Positions 1-8,281 of a stretch of 64,000 nt of DNA are shown in pieces; the stretch's first letter is position 1, and the number at the start of each line of letters is the position of its first letter. Under the pieces are notes generated by a model that saw nothing but the letters and a program-made list of their open reading frames with translations, was not told the origin of the DNA and made no database searches. A program made the translations under genes and the position numbers. The stretch comes from Armatimonas rosea (lineage in GTDB: Bacteria; Armatimonadota; Armatimonadia; Armatimonadales; Armatimonadaceae), in NCBI RefSeq assembly GCF_014202505.1, contig NZ_JACHGW010000004.1, positions 248,001-312,000 on the forward strand, read 5' to 3'.

Positions 1-1068
1 CCCCTCCTGTTCCTTGAGAATCCTGGGTGGCTGGAGACCACGCTCCCTCAGCGCCATCAGCAGCAAGTCCTCAATCTCCCGCAGCTCCCACGCTCGGTGG
101 TTGAGGGTTTTACGCGGAGTCCTTCCCTTCATCTCCAGGTAGCAGCAGAGATGCACATCGCTATTGGGACAGCGCAGCTCGGTTGGGAGCGTGAGATTGC
201 CCAACGAATTGCCTCGCTGAGTTGCACCGTCGATGACCAGCGGTGCCTCGCAGCGAATGGTCTGATTCCTGCCTGGCTCACGCCTCACCTGCGCGTCTTG
301 CCTCTAAAAAAGGCTCCTCGGGCGACATCCCGGGCTCTCCCTCGTGCCGAACAAGAACAGCTCACGGGTCTTTCCAGTACGGAGAAAGAAAACCTCGCCC
401 GTCGTGCTCGTCGCCCGGAGGTCCTGGCCCTTCTCGGGACTGAGCCAGACCGTGCTGTCCTGCAAGCCGTCGCGGACAACCCCAACACGCCTATCGAAAC
501 CTTAGCGCGGCTCGCGGAGCTTCCCGAGACATGCATGACGGTCCTGCGGAATCCTAGCGCGACGGTCGAGGTGCTCACCAAGGCGCTGGAGGCAGTCGTC
601 GCACTCAACCTCACCACCCACGTCTCAGGCCGGCTTTCTTGCCTCGCGTGGCATCCCCAGGTCGATGCGGCACTGGCGCATCGGCTCTGGGAAAACTACC
701 AAGTCGCGGTGCCCCGGCTCCTTCCGGTGCCGATCCTCCTCGAGCAAATAGAGGCGGGCAAGCTCCCCAAGACGGTGGCTCTGGGCCGCGACGATACCCC
801 GCTCTGGCTTCGGGGGGAGGCGATGATGGCGAGCGCAACCAACCGCGGTGCCTACCTGGTCTGGTTTTGTGGCCTCCTTGCCACAGAGACTCCCAAGCGC
901 CTCACCGATGCCGCCCGCTCCGAGGCTTGGTTTACCCGCTTTGCCGCCGCGATCCACCCGCTGACCAAGCAAAAATCTCTGGAGCGCCTTGCCAACGATG
1001 GGAACCGCTACGTCCGTGCCGCAGCCCAAAGCCGGCTCGCCGACCCCAGCTGGAGATTTGCGCCATGA
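1..1068 (+). CDS. LRV-like repeat protein, 5' end outside window
   Basis: First of three tandem paralogous repeat proteins. The frame is open from base 1 and its translation aligns with the middle of the next two genes, so the gene starts upstream and the GTG at 97 is not a credible start. The repeats carry the motif DNPNTPIETLARLAELP, typical of leucine-rich-variant (LRV) alpha-solenoids. The C-terminus has the signature NDGNRYVRAAAQSRLADP followed by a WRF tail, shared by all three paralogues. No catalytic motif is visible; a protein-binding scaffold is inferred. It overlaps the next gene by ATGA, so translation is probably coupled to the MoxR/vWA pair downstream. Confidence 0.8.
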   Translation, partial: PLLFLENPGWLETTLPQRHQQQVLNLPQLPRSVVEGFTRSPSLHLQVAAEMHIAIGTAQLGWEREIAQRIASLSCTVDDQRCLAANGLIPAWLTPHLRVLPLKKAPRATSRALPRAEQEQLTGLSSTEKENLARRARRPEVLALLGTEPDRAVLQAVADNPNTPIETLARLAELPETCMTVLRNPSATVEVLTKALEAVVALNLTTHVSGRLSCLAWHPQVDAALAHRLWENYQVAVPRLLPVPILLEQIEAGKLPKTVALGRDDTPLWLRGEAMMASATNRGAYLVWFCGLLATETPKRLTDAARSEAWFTRFAAAIHPLTKQKSLERLANDGNRYVRAAAQSRLADPSWRFAP

Positions 1069-1943
1069 CTCCCGCTCTTGCCCTTCAGCTCGCCGAGGAC
1101 CCGCACTCGACCCTGGAGCAGCTGGTGGCGACACAAGTATTCCTCAGCCGTCCCGCGATTGCACAGGCTCTGGCCACCAATCCCAACACGCCCCCCGAGA
1201 CACTCGCCAAGCTACTGGCACGCTACCCGGAGCGGGTTTTCGCCAATCCCGCCCTGCCCTTGATCGTGCTCACCGGAGCATCGTTCTTAGAGGCGGTGGA
1301 CCGTAAAGAGCTGGTGCAGCTGCTTCAGCGCCTGGACGTCCCTGAGTTTTTTCTGCGAGCGCTCACCGTCCACCGCGATCCCAAGGTTGCGGAGACTGCG
1401 GAGCTCCATATCCGGCTGGGAGCGGCTCAACCCGGCTGGGAGGACGATCTCGTGCGGCGGCTCTCACGACTAAAACTAGACCACGCCGAGCGCCAGCTCC
1501 TTGTCGCACGTCGGCTCCTTCCTTCCTGGCTTGAGAGCGCCCTTCCCCCCTCGAAACAGCCCCTCACCGTCCCGAAACCGGGAGAGAGCCTCACGAACGC
1601 GCAGCTCCTCAGTGCCATCCCTATCAAGCATCGGGGAGTCTACGACACGCCGCAGCTCCTGAGCATGGAGACTCCCCTTCAAACTTGGCTTGAGGAGACC
1701 ATCCAAACGTGCCTGCAAAACAGCGGCGTGCTTGTCTGGTTCGTCTGCGCCCTCCACCTAGATTCGCTGGAGAAGCTCACGACAATCGCACGCTACCCAA
1801 CCTGGTACCTGCGGTTAGCCATCGCCTTAAATGTTCATACGGATATGACAACACTAACCCTTCTGACAAACGATGCCAATCGCTATGTCCGAGTGGTAGC
1901 CCAAAATCGACTAGACGATGCAAGCTGGAGATTTACACGATGA
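1065..1943 (+). CDS. LRV-like repeat protein (second paralogue)
   Basis: About 292 aa. The ATG at 1065 overlaps the preceding TGA (ATGA). The frame stays open further upstream, but the paralogue alignment and the overlap favour this start. The repeat motif TNPNTPPETLAKLLARYP lies near residues 38-56, with a second degenerate region in the middle. The C-terminal signature NDANRYVRVVAQNRL plus a WRF tail matches the flanking genes. No signal peptide or membrane segment, so it is probably cytoplasmic. The role is inferred only from context: a scaffold or substrate adaptor for the ATPase/vWA pair in the same operon. Confidence 0.85.
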   Translation: MTPALALQLAEDPHSTLEQLVATQVFLSRPAIAQALATNPNTPPETLAKLLARYPERVFANPALPLIVLTGASFLEAVDRKELVQLLQRLDVPEFFLRALTVHRDPKVAETAELHIRLGAAQPGWEDDLVRRLSRLKLDHAERQLLVARRLLPSWLESALPPSKQPLTVPKPGESLTNAQLLSAIPIKHRGVYDTPQLLSMETPLQTWLEETIQTCLQNSGVLVWFVCALHLDSLEKLTTIARYPTWYLRLAIALNVHTDMTTLTLLTNDANRYVRVVAQNRLDDASWRFTR

Positions 1944-3142
1944 CAGTTGACCAAGCGCTCTCGTTGGCGCAGGACTCCTCGACGGATGCGGCGACCTTGG
2001 AGCGGGTGGCGCAGGTGTTGCGTCCTGGCTTGAAGGACGGAACCGCGCTCGCCCTGGCAATCGCAGCCAACCCGAACACCCACCCCGAGACCCTGATTGC
2101 CCTGCTCACCGACCGCCCGAGTGGGAGCCACGGACTGGCACAGAACCCCGCCACTGCGCTCTTTCTACTCGACGATCCCTTGTTCTTTGAGAAAGTGCCT
2201 TCTCCCGTTCTGCGGCGGACGCTGAACCTCCCCGACCTGCCCCGCTGGCTAGTCGAGCACTTGGCGGGCCATAACGATGCGACGGTCGCGCTGGCGGCAC
2301 GCCTACACCGTGTGGTTCGACCCGAGGTGAAAATGGGCTGGGAGGTCGAGGCAGCGCGCCTGATCGGGACCCTGCCACTAGCTGACCTAAGTGGGTACCC
2401 AGGAGGCGACTGGCCGCACGTGTGCACGGCTTGGAGCGAGGGTTATGCTCCCCAGAGTGTCGGGGAGCGCCTTGCCTCGTCGCACCTGCGCCCTCTGCGC
2501 GAGAGCATCTTCGGCAACGAGACTAGGGGGCGACTTACCTCGTTTTACGAGCTCCTGCAACGCGCCACCGGTAGCCCAACGCTCGAACGCATCCAGCCCA
2601 AGTTTGCACACGATCTCACCGAAGCCGAGCTGATCCGGCTCGCGCGTGGTGGCGTTTGGGCACGCCAGCTCGCGGCTCGTCACCCCGCCGCCTCACCAGA
2701 GCTCCTGGCGATTCTGGCCGGCGACAACGAGGAGGTACGGAAAAAAGTGCTCAAGAACCCTGCCACACCAGACTCCATTCGCACCGCCCTCGCCGAGCCG
2801 ACAAGCCATGGCTATGCGGTCGTGCGAAAGCTGGAGCTGCCACCTCTCCCCCGAGATGACCACCCTCTCTACTCCGTCTTGCTCAGCGTGCGCTTCAATA
2901 TTGACTCCGCCCCCGTGTTTCTCTCACGCTTCTTCGGCGGTGCTTCGCGGCAGCGAGAGGCGAGCTCCGTGACCTGGCAGGTACGGTTCGCCAGCGCGTG
3001 CCTCGATTCACTTCCCGAAAAGACACTGGAGCGGCTCGCTGGCGATGCCAATCGCTTGGTGCAGGCGGCAGCAAAAAACCGGTTGCAGGATCCGGATTGG
3101 CGCTTCCGTTTTGCCGCGATTTTGGAGAGTAGGAATCCATGA
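1940..3142 (+). CDS. LRV-like repeat protein (third, longest paralogue)
   Basis: About 400 aa, with an ATG at 1940 overlapping the previous stop by ATGA. It has LRV-like segments near residues 40-55 (AANPNTHPETLIALLTDRP) and again near 230-275, where ARHPAASPELLAILAGDNEE and LKNPATPDSIRTALAEP are consecutive repeats. The C-terminal signature GDANRLVQAAAKNRLQDP plus WRF is kept. It is about 110 aa longer than its neighbour because of this extra repeat block. Its stop overlaps the MoxR start by ATGA. Function is unknown; tandem expansion of a scaffold family is the likeliest reading. Confidence 0.85.
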   Translation: MTVDQALSLAQDSSTDAATLERVAQVLRPGLKDGTALALAIAANPNTHPETLIALLTDRPSGSHGLAQNPATALFLLDDPLFFEKVPSPVLRRTLNLPDLPRWLVEHLAGHNDATVALAARLHRVVRPEVKMGWEVEAARLIGTLPLADLSGYPGGDWPHVCTAWSEGYAPQSVGERLASSHLRPLRESIFGNETRGRLTSFYELLQRATGSPTLERIQPKFAHDLTEAELIRLARGGVWARQLAARHPAASPELLAILAGDNEEVRKKVLKNPATPDSIRTALAEPTSHGYAVVRKLELPPLPRDDHPLYSVLLSVRFNIDSAPVFLSRFFGGASRQREASSVTWQVRFASACLDSLPEKTLERLAGDANRLVQAAAKNRLQDPDWRFRFAAILESRNP

Positions 3143-4152
3143 CACCACGCGAGCTTCGTACCTATCTGGACCGCTTAGTTGCCGAGCGGCTCTTTCTCTC
3201 CGTGATGCTCTGGGGGCCGCCCGGAGTCGGGAAATCGTCGATCGTGGCCCAGGTGGCCGCGAGCCACGGGCTGGACTTTGTGGATGTTCGCCTCTCCCAG
3301 CTCGCGCCGACGGACCTGCGCGGCTTGCCCGTCCCTGACCACGAGAGCCGCGTCTCGCGGTGGTTTGCGCCCGAGTTTCTGCCCCAGACCACCGGGCGGG
3401 GCGGGATTCTCTTTTTGGACGAGCTCAACATGTCTCCCCCGACCATGCAGGGGATCGCGCAGCAGCTGATTCTGGACCGCAAGGTGGGTAGCTACACGGT
3501 CCCCGACGGCTGGTTTATCTGGGCGGCGGGCAACCGCAAGGAAGACCGTGCGGCGGTCTTTGAGATGCCCGCGCCGCTCGCCAACCGCTTTCTGCACCTC
3601 TCGGTCGGGCCGGACATGGACAGCTTTAAGGCATGGGCACTCGAGCGCGGCCTGACCGAGGAGGTGATCGCCTTTCTCGCCTTTCGCCCCAGCCTGCTCC
3701 ACAAGCCCGATCCCCAGCAGCCCGCGTGGCCATCGCCGCGCTCCTGGGAGCTGGCGGGAAAGCTGCTTGCGGCGCGGCTCGATATCGCACCCGCAGTGGG
3801 CGAGGGCGCGGCGGCGGAGCTCGATGCCTACAAGAAGGTCTACCAGGAACTCCCGAGTCTGGAGGCAATCCTGAGTGGCAAGGGGAGCAAGCTGCCCTAC
3901 CCCGACGAGCCCAGTGTGCGCTATGCGGTCGCCATTGGCCTCACGGCGCGGGCAAAGACTCCGGAGCAGGCCCTCCACGGCTTTCTCTGGCTCGTGGAGC
4001 GCGCGCCCGCCGAGTGGGTCCAGCTCTTTATCAGCGACCTACTACGGCTCTGGCGTGCCCAAGGCCGCATGGGCGAGCTCGCCGAGCTCTTCGCCACCGA
4101 GCCTCGTCTCAAGAACCTCGCCGCAGAGTACCTGCAGCTCATGGGGAAATAG
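3139..4152 (+). CDS. MoxR-family AAA+ ATPase
   Basis: 337 aa, AAA_5/MoxR type. Walker A GPPGVGKS is at residues 26-33 and Walker B with ILFLDELN near residue 93. A sensor region AAGNRKEDRAAVFEMP precedes an Asn-Arg (LANRFLHL) typical of MoxR arginine and sensor segments. MoxR ATPases act as chaperone-like remodelers that pair with vWA proteins, and the next gene is one, six bases downstream. The start overlaps the third repeat gene by ATGA, so all five genes form one coupled operon. The substrate is unknown; the repeat proteins are the obvious candidates for adaptors or targets. Confidence 0.93.
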   Translation: MTPRELRTYLDRLVAERLFLSVMLWGPPGVGKSSIVAQVAASHGLDFVDVRLSQLAPTDLRGLPVPDHESRVSRWFAPEFLPQTTGRGGILFLDELNMSPPTMQGIAQQLILDRKVGSYTVPDGWFIWAAGNRKEDRAAVFEMPAPLANRFLHLSVGPDMDSFKAWALERGLTEEVIAFLAFRPSLLHKPDPQQPAWPSPRSWELAGKLLAARLDIAPAVGEGAAAELDAYKKVYQELPSLEAILSGKGSKLPYPDEPSVRYAVAIGLTARAKTPEQALHGFLWLVERAPAEWVQLFISDLLRLWRAQGRMGELAELFATEPRLKNLAAEYLQLMGK

Positions 4153-4157
4153 GGGCC

Positions 4158-5279
4158 ATGGACGATAAAGCGCTACAGGACCGGCTCTCGGGGGCGCTCT
4201 TGCGCCTGCGTGCTCGGCAGCCGTTCTTTGCGGCGCTGGCGCTCTTTGCCGGCTCCGCCCTCTCCGATGCGGTTCCCACGGCGGCCACCGATGGGCGGCG
4301 GATCTTCTGGAACCGGGAGTTTCTGGCGGGACTGAAGAGCGATGAGGTCGATGGTGTCTTGTTGCACGAGGTACTCCACGCCGCGCTCCTGCATGTCACA
4401 CGTCGTGGCACGCGCGACCCGCTCCTCTGGAATATCGCCGCCGATATCGTGGTCAATGGCATGGTAGAGGCGGCCAAGCTCAAGCTCCCGGCGGGTGCGG
4501 TTCGGGAGAAGAAGTGGGAGAAGCTCGCGGTGGAGGAGGTCTACGAGCTCCTTGAAAAGAGTGCAACGACACTCCTGCTCGGGGAGGGGTGGCGCGATCT
4601 TCTCCCGCCCGGTGTGGGGGAGGCGGAAGCGCTCGCGGCGCACTGGCGCGCGGCAAACGCACAAGCACGAGCCCTGATGATGTCGACCGGACAGGGGACC
4701 ATGCCCGCCGGCTGGGACCGGGAGCTGGGCGCACTGGAGCCCGCGCAGCTGGACTGGCGCAGCTACCTCTGGCGGCATCTCGTGCGCACCCCCACCGACT
4801 TCTCTGGCTTCGACCGACGCCTGATCCACCAGGGACTGTATCTCGAAACGCTAGAGGGCGAGTCCGTGCGGGTCTGTGTCTGCATCGACACGTCGGGCTC
4901 CATCGGCCCCAAGCAGCTCTCACAGTTTCTCGGGGAGGTCGTGGGCATCCTGCGCTCCTACCCCCACCTCGTCTGCAATCTCTCCTACGCCGATGCGGCT
5001 CTCTACGGCCCCTACCCACTCACCGGCGACACTCCCATCTCTGAGCTTCCCGCCCCCAAAGGCGGCGGCGGCACGGACTTTCGCCCCTTCTTCGCCGCAG
5101 TCGCCGAGGCAGAACAGAACGGGGACAGCGCCGCCGTCTGTGTCTACCTCACCGATGGCTTCGGCGCGTTCCCCGAACGCCCGTCGGAGGGCCCGACTCT
5201 CTGGGTGGTCAATGCAGGCGGTCTGGGAGCGGAGGAATTTCCCTTTGGTGAGGTCGCGCGCCTACTTCTGGACACCTGA
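4158..5279 (+). CDS. vWA-like protein with DUF2201-type metallopeptidase-like N-terminus
   Basis: 373 aa; the ATG at 4158 follows the MoxR stop by 5 nt. The N-terminal half contains H70-E-V-L-H74, the zinc-binding HExxH motif seen in the DUF2201 N-terminal domain. The C-terminal half is a vWA fold with a MIDAS start CIDTSGS (Asp near residue 244) and a later GGGGTDFRPFF segment. The family is commonly encoded beside AAA_5 ATPases, as here. The pairing suggests an ATP-driven complex in which the vWA domain binds a metal-dependent partner. Whether the HExxH is proteolytically active cannot be told from sequence. The 3' end overlaps the convergent gene by 18 nt. Confidence 0.88.
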   Translation: MDDKALQDRLSGALLRLRARQPFFAALALFAGSALSDAVPTAATDGRRIFWNREFLAGLKSDEVDGVLLHEVLHAALLHVTRRGTRDPLLWNIAADIVVNGMVEAAKLKLPAGAVREKKWEKLAVEEVYELLEKSATTLLLGEGWRDLLPPGVGEAEALAAHWRAANAQARALMMSTGQGTMPAGWDRELGALEPAQLDWRSYLWRHLVRTPTDFSGFDRRLIHQGLYLETLEGESVRVCVCIDTSGSIGPKQLSQFLGEVVGILRSYPHLVCNLSYADAALYGPYPLTGDTPISELPAPKGGGGTDFRPFFAAVAEAEQNGDSAAVCVYLTDGFGAFPERPSEGPTLWVVNAGGLGAEEFPFGEVARLLLDT

Positions 5280-6008
5280 GACGAGCGCTTGGAAGTTTTT
5301 AATGCCCGTGGCCTCGCGCACGTCGCCGGTCTGGAGATCGCGCACCCAGAAGGTCGGGGTCTGCTTGATGCCATGGGCTTTTGCGCCATCCCACTGGGTC
5401 TGAACACGTCGAAAGGCAGCCATGTGCTCCTCGTTGTAGTTCGTCATGTTGAGCTTGAGGCGCTTGCAGATATCCGCATCGCTGAGAGTCTTGAGTGTGT
5501 CGAAATCCCGCTCGAAGGCATCAGCAGTCGAAGAAAAGCGTCCTTGAGCGATCGCCAGCTCCATAATCCAAGCAAACCGAAACGCATCAGGGTGTATAGT
5601 CACGAGGGGAAAAGGGCAAATGCTCAGCCGAATCTGCGGGAGCTTACGCACCTGGGAATGGGCCACCTTGCACGACGGACACTCAAAATCGGTGAACAGA
5701 ATCACGTCGTAGCGGGCGTCCTTTGGGGCAGTGACGGGCGTCAGGAGCGCTTGGATCGCCTTGAAGTCACGCGGCAAGTCCGCGCTCTGTTGCTCCGTGA
5801 TGCGGCTCGTGGTGGTAGTGCCAAGGCGATGTCTGTTGACAAAGCCCACGCCCAGCCCAATGCCAACGACGGCGGCGAGGCTGTAGCGCACCACCAAGGG
5901 AACCGGACGTCGGGGTGCCTCTGGGGGACGCTGGCTCAGGCGAGTGCGCACGGCAGGGCTGAGCCGGGCATCGGCGTGCCAGGCTTGGGTTTTCTCATCA
6001 AGGTTCAT
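5262..6008 (-). CDS. Membrane-anchored DsbA/thioredoxin-fold protein, putative sigma regulator
   Basis: 248 aa. About 38 N-terminal residues precede one membrane segment (VVRYSLAAVVGIGLGVGFV), followed by an extracytoplasmic thioredoxin-like domain with the redox motif FECPSCK and a cis-proline loop KQTPTFWV, as in DsbA-type proteins. The start overlaps the sigma gene (ATG within the sigma stop region), which is the usual position of an anti-sigma factor. No zinc-binding ZAS motif is visible in the short cytoplasmic part. Thiol oxidoreductase activity is supported by motifs. A role in redox-responsive control of the sigma factor is inference from position and from the second locus at the right end. 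Confidence 0.82.
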   Translation of the reverse strand: MNLDEKTQAWHADARLSPAVRTRLSQRPPEAPRRPVPLVVRYSLAAVVGIGLGVGFVNRHRLGTTTTSRITEQQSADLPRDFKAIQALLTPVTAPKDARYDVILFTDFECPSCKVAHSQVRKLPQIRLSICPFPLVTIHPDAFRFAWIMELAIAQGRFSSTADAFERDFDTLKTLSDADICKRLKLNMTNYNEEHMAAFRRVQTQWDGAKAHGIKQTPTFWVRDLQTGDVREATGIKNFQALVSGVQK

Positions 6009-6490
6009 CGGAAGTCCTCCTCAGACAGAAGCTCGCGCAGGCGCAGGGTGGCATCGTGGACGCGGCTCTGGACGGTTCCTTGCGGCACGCCCAAGAGCGC
6101 GGCGGCCTCTTTATGGGTGAGCCCCTCGGCCTTTACCAGCACAAACGCCGCCCGCTGTAGCTCGGTAAGCTGCGCGACTGCGGCGTCCAGGCTGAGACGC
6201 GTGAGGTGCGCCGCGATCGCATTGCCGGGAGCAGAGTCGGTCTCAAGAAGCGGGAGTGCCTGCGGTGGGGCAGCACGGAGCCGCTTGCGCCAGCAGTTGA
6301 CCGTCACCGCATGGAGAAATGTCGACACCTTCGCCCGTCCTGCAAACCGTGGCCGGCTCTGAAACGCCGCGATCAGCGCCTCTTGCGCCAGGTCCTCCGC
6401 ATCGGCGTAGCAGCCCGCACAAAGTCGCAAGCTCAACCGAAAAACCCGGTCCCCGTGATTGTCAAGCCAGTGCTCCCAGTTCTTATCCAC
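6005..6490 (-). CDS. ECF-type RNA polymerase sigma factor
   Basis: 161 aa from a GTG at 6490. The longer in-frame extension to 6649 would overlap the upstream gene by over 100 nt and adds no family-like sequence, so the GTG is preferred. Region 2 contains YADAEDLAQEALIAAFQSRP, and region 4 has a helix-turn-helix (LTHKEAAALLGVPQGTVQSR). A strongly similar region 4 occurs in the sigma gene at the right end of the window, so the two are paralogues. It is translationally coupled to the DsbA-like gene, which may regulate it. Confidence 0.92.
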   Translation of the reverse strand: MDKNWEHWLDNHGDRVFRLSLRLCAGCYADAEDLAQEALIAAFQSRPRFAGRAKVSTFLHAVTVNCWRKRLRAAPPQALPLLETDSAPGNAIAAHLTRLSLDAAVAQLTELQRAAFVLVKAEGLTHKEAAALLGVPQGTVQSRVHDATLRLRELLSEEDFR

Positions 6491-6542
6491 GCCTGTTAGT
6501 TCCGTTTTCCCACCCGTTTGTTGGGTGCCCGGAGCAAATTTT

Positions 6543-7418
6543 TCAACGCGGCGTGTCAAAGACCTGTTCGAGCTCCGTGGCGAAGTCAGCAAGCTCGCTC
6601 GACCACGAGACAAAGGTTCGCGGCAGAGACGCGGGTCGCTCCGCACCAAAACTCAGTGCTCCCTGAGACTCGTCCTCGTTGTCGTAGAGGCGAATCTCCA
6701 GCTTGACGAGCTCGCCTTTGACATCGAAGCCGCGTGTCACCTCAGCGCGAGCGAGCTTCGTCCAGGGGACCTCGTGCCGCACCCCGCCTCGAAACCAGAC
6801 AATGCCCCGTGCATCCACACGAACAAGCGCACCACCCGAGCGTAGCGCGGCAAGGGACATCAAGAGGCCAGCCAGTCCCATACCCGCCACCCCCGCCAGG
6901 ATCACGAGGGTAACCAGCACCGAGAGCAGCTGTCGTCCGAGAGGTTGGTCAGGCTGGGGGAGGACTCCAAAACGGAGACTTGTCCAGACCAGCCCTACGA
7001 GAAGCCCCACAAAGAGCAGTGTCCCCAGTGCACCCGCAACCCGCGTGATAGGGAATGTCTCCCCAATCCCAAACGGGCGGATCGCCTCCGTCGACGCCTG
7101 CGGTTTCCGCCGCCAGACCGTGTGCTCCTGCCGCTCCAGCGAGATCCCTTGCCTCCGACAGGCCCAGCGCCCGTAGTAGTGCCCCGCCAGGAGCGCAACC
7201 GGAATCGGGTAGATCACCTTAAAGTAGTCATCGAGTAAGAAGAATTTCTCATAGGGAGGGAGATGATGGGCGAGACGATAGGCCGTGATGCTCCCTAGGA
7301 TCAGCAAGATAGGAAAGGCAACTTTAGCAGCCGCGCGGTGGTACGCCGCTTGGGCCTGCTCTCGATCCTGGGAGCTGACGGTGCGTGGTTCTTGGGCAAT
7401 CCGTTGGTGCTGGCGCAT
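6543..7418 (-). CDS. Hypothetical membrane protein with C-terminal PH-like domain
   Basis: 291 aa from the ATG at 7418. An earlier ATG at 7427 lies inside the -10 box TATAAT (7426-7431), so it would not be transcribed. Four hydrophobic segments are visible: AAAKVAFPILLILGSITAY, YPIPVALLAGHYYG, TLLFVGLLVGLVW and LLSVLVTLVILAGVAGMG. About 90 soluble C-terminal residues (VRVDARGIVWFRGGVRHEV onward) look like a small beta-rich PH-type domain. I do not recognise a named family with certainty. It sits directly upstream of the sigma gene in the same direction. Confidence 0.7.
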   Translation of the reverse strand: MRQHQRIAQEPRTVSSQDREQAQAAYHRAAAKVAFPILLILGSITAYRLAHHLPPYEKFFLLDDYFKVIYPIPVALLAGHYYGRWACRRQGISLERQEHTVWRRKPQASTEAIRPFGIGETFPITRVAGALGTLLFVGLLVGLVWTSLRFGVLPQPDQPLGRQLLSVLVTLVILAGVAGMGLAGLLMSLAALRSGGALVRVDARGIVWFRGGVRHEVPWTKLARAEVTRGFDVKGELVKLEIRLYDNEDESQGALSFGAERPASLPRTFVSWSSELADFATELEQVFDTPR

Positions 7419-7425
7419 TTCTGGC

Positions 7426-7439
7426 ATTATACGGATAAT
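7426..7439. promoter_or_regulatory. Back-to-back leaderless promoter pair
   Basis: Two -10 boxes face away from each other in 14 bp. On the minus strand TATAAT (7426-7431) is 7 nt before the ATG at 7418; on the plus strand GATAAT (7434-7439) is 6 nt before the ATG at 7446. Both spacings put the transcription start at or within a base or two of the start codon, so both mRNAs are predicted to be leaderless. Any -35 elements would lie inside the opposite gene's first codons. Confidence 0.6.
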
Positions 7440-7445
7440 ACAGAC

Positions 7446-8243
7446 ATGAAATTTATTGTCTTCACCAAACCCTACAAAGACGAGATCCCTGCCCTCGGTA
7501 AGCGCGTCGCCGCGCTGGGTGTCGATGGCGTCGAGCTACCCGTGCGCCCGGGCTACCCGGTGACGATGGACAACGCGGCGACCGAGCTTCCCAAGGCGGC
7601 CAAGCTCCTAAAAGACGAGGCGGGGATCACGATTGAGAGTATCGCGCCCAGCTTTACCAGCGATGGTGCCGAGCTGACACCGCGGCTCTTTGAGGCCTGT
7701 GGCAAGGCAGGAGTGCCCATCATCCGTGTCTGCCCAATGCCGCGTGCCGGTGAGAGCTACCCCGATGCCGAGAGGCGCTGGCAGAAGCTCTTTGCCGGAA
7801 TGGTCCCCGCGCTGGAGAGCAACAATGTCGCCATCGGCATCCAGAACCACTCCGGGCGCAATGTTCCTGTCCACGCCTTTGGTCTGCGCTCGCTGCTGGC
7901 TCCCCTGCCCGCCAAGTCTATCGGGGCGGTCTGGGACGCGGCGCACAACACGCTCGAGGGCGAGGGGACCGGGTTTGCGCTGGAGCTGATCTACGGGCCC
8001 TACTTTAAGATGCTCAACCTAAAGAACGGGTACAAGAAGCGCGGCGACGATGGCAAGTGGCGGACGGTTTGGTGCAAGGGCGACGAGGGCTTGGCGGACT
8101 GGAAGGCCGTTGCGGGGGATCTCAAGAAGCGGGGCTTTATGGGGACGGTGTGCCTGACTGCGGAGTACAGCGAGGCGGGCGGCGTCGAGAAGTACCTGAA
8201 GGACGATATTGCCTACGCGAAAAAACTCTTTGGATCAAGCTAA
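7446..8243 (+). CDS. Sugar phosphate isomerase/epimerase-like TIM-barrel protein
   Basis: 265 aa. The ATG at 7446 is 6 nt after a GATAAT box. The pattern fits the xylose-isomerase-like AP endonuclease 2 superfamily: strand VDGVELPVRPGY, a central NVAIGIQNHSGRN, VWDAAHNTLEGEG with metal-type Asp and His, and a C-terminal CLTAEYSEAGG. The family binds divalent metal and isomerises or epimerises sugars, but substrates vary too widely to predict. It is followed after 38 nt by the pterin synthase gene, yet no direct metabolic link is evident. Confidence 0.82.
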   Translation: MKFIVFTKPYKDEIPALGKRVAALGVDGVELPVRPGYPVTMDNAATELPKAAKLLKDEAGITIESIAPSFTSDGAELTPRLFEACGKAGVPIIRVCPMPRAGESYPDAERRWQKLFAGMVPALESNNVAIGIQNHSGRNVPVHAFGLRSLLAPLPAKSIGAVWDAAHNTLEGEGTGFALELIYGPYFKMLNLKNGYKKRGDDGKWRTVWCKGDEGLADWKAVAGDLKKRGFMGTVCLTAEYSEAGGVEKYLKDDIAYAKKLFGSS

Positions 8244-8281
8244 GTGGGAACCAGCCCCTCCTTCCTGCGTTCTTAATAAGC

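Noticed and set aside
639-1064. Upstream extension of the second repeat gene to 639
   Set aside because: The extension lies in another frame of the first repeat gene. The paralogue alignment begins at the ATG at 1065.
3175-3978. Minus-strand ORF opposite the MoxR gene
   Set aside because: Complement of a strongly conserved coding region; composition reflects G+C-rich third positions of the real gene.
6490-6649. N-terminal extension of the ECF sigma factor to 6649
   Set aside because: It would overlap the upstream gene by over 100 nt and is not family-like; the GTG at 6490 is better.
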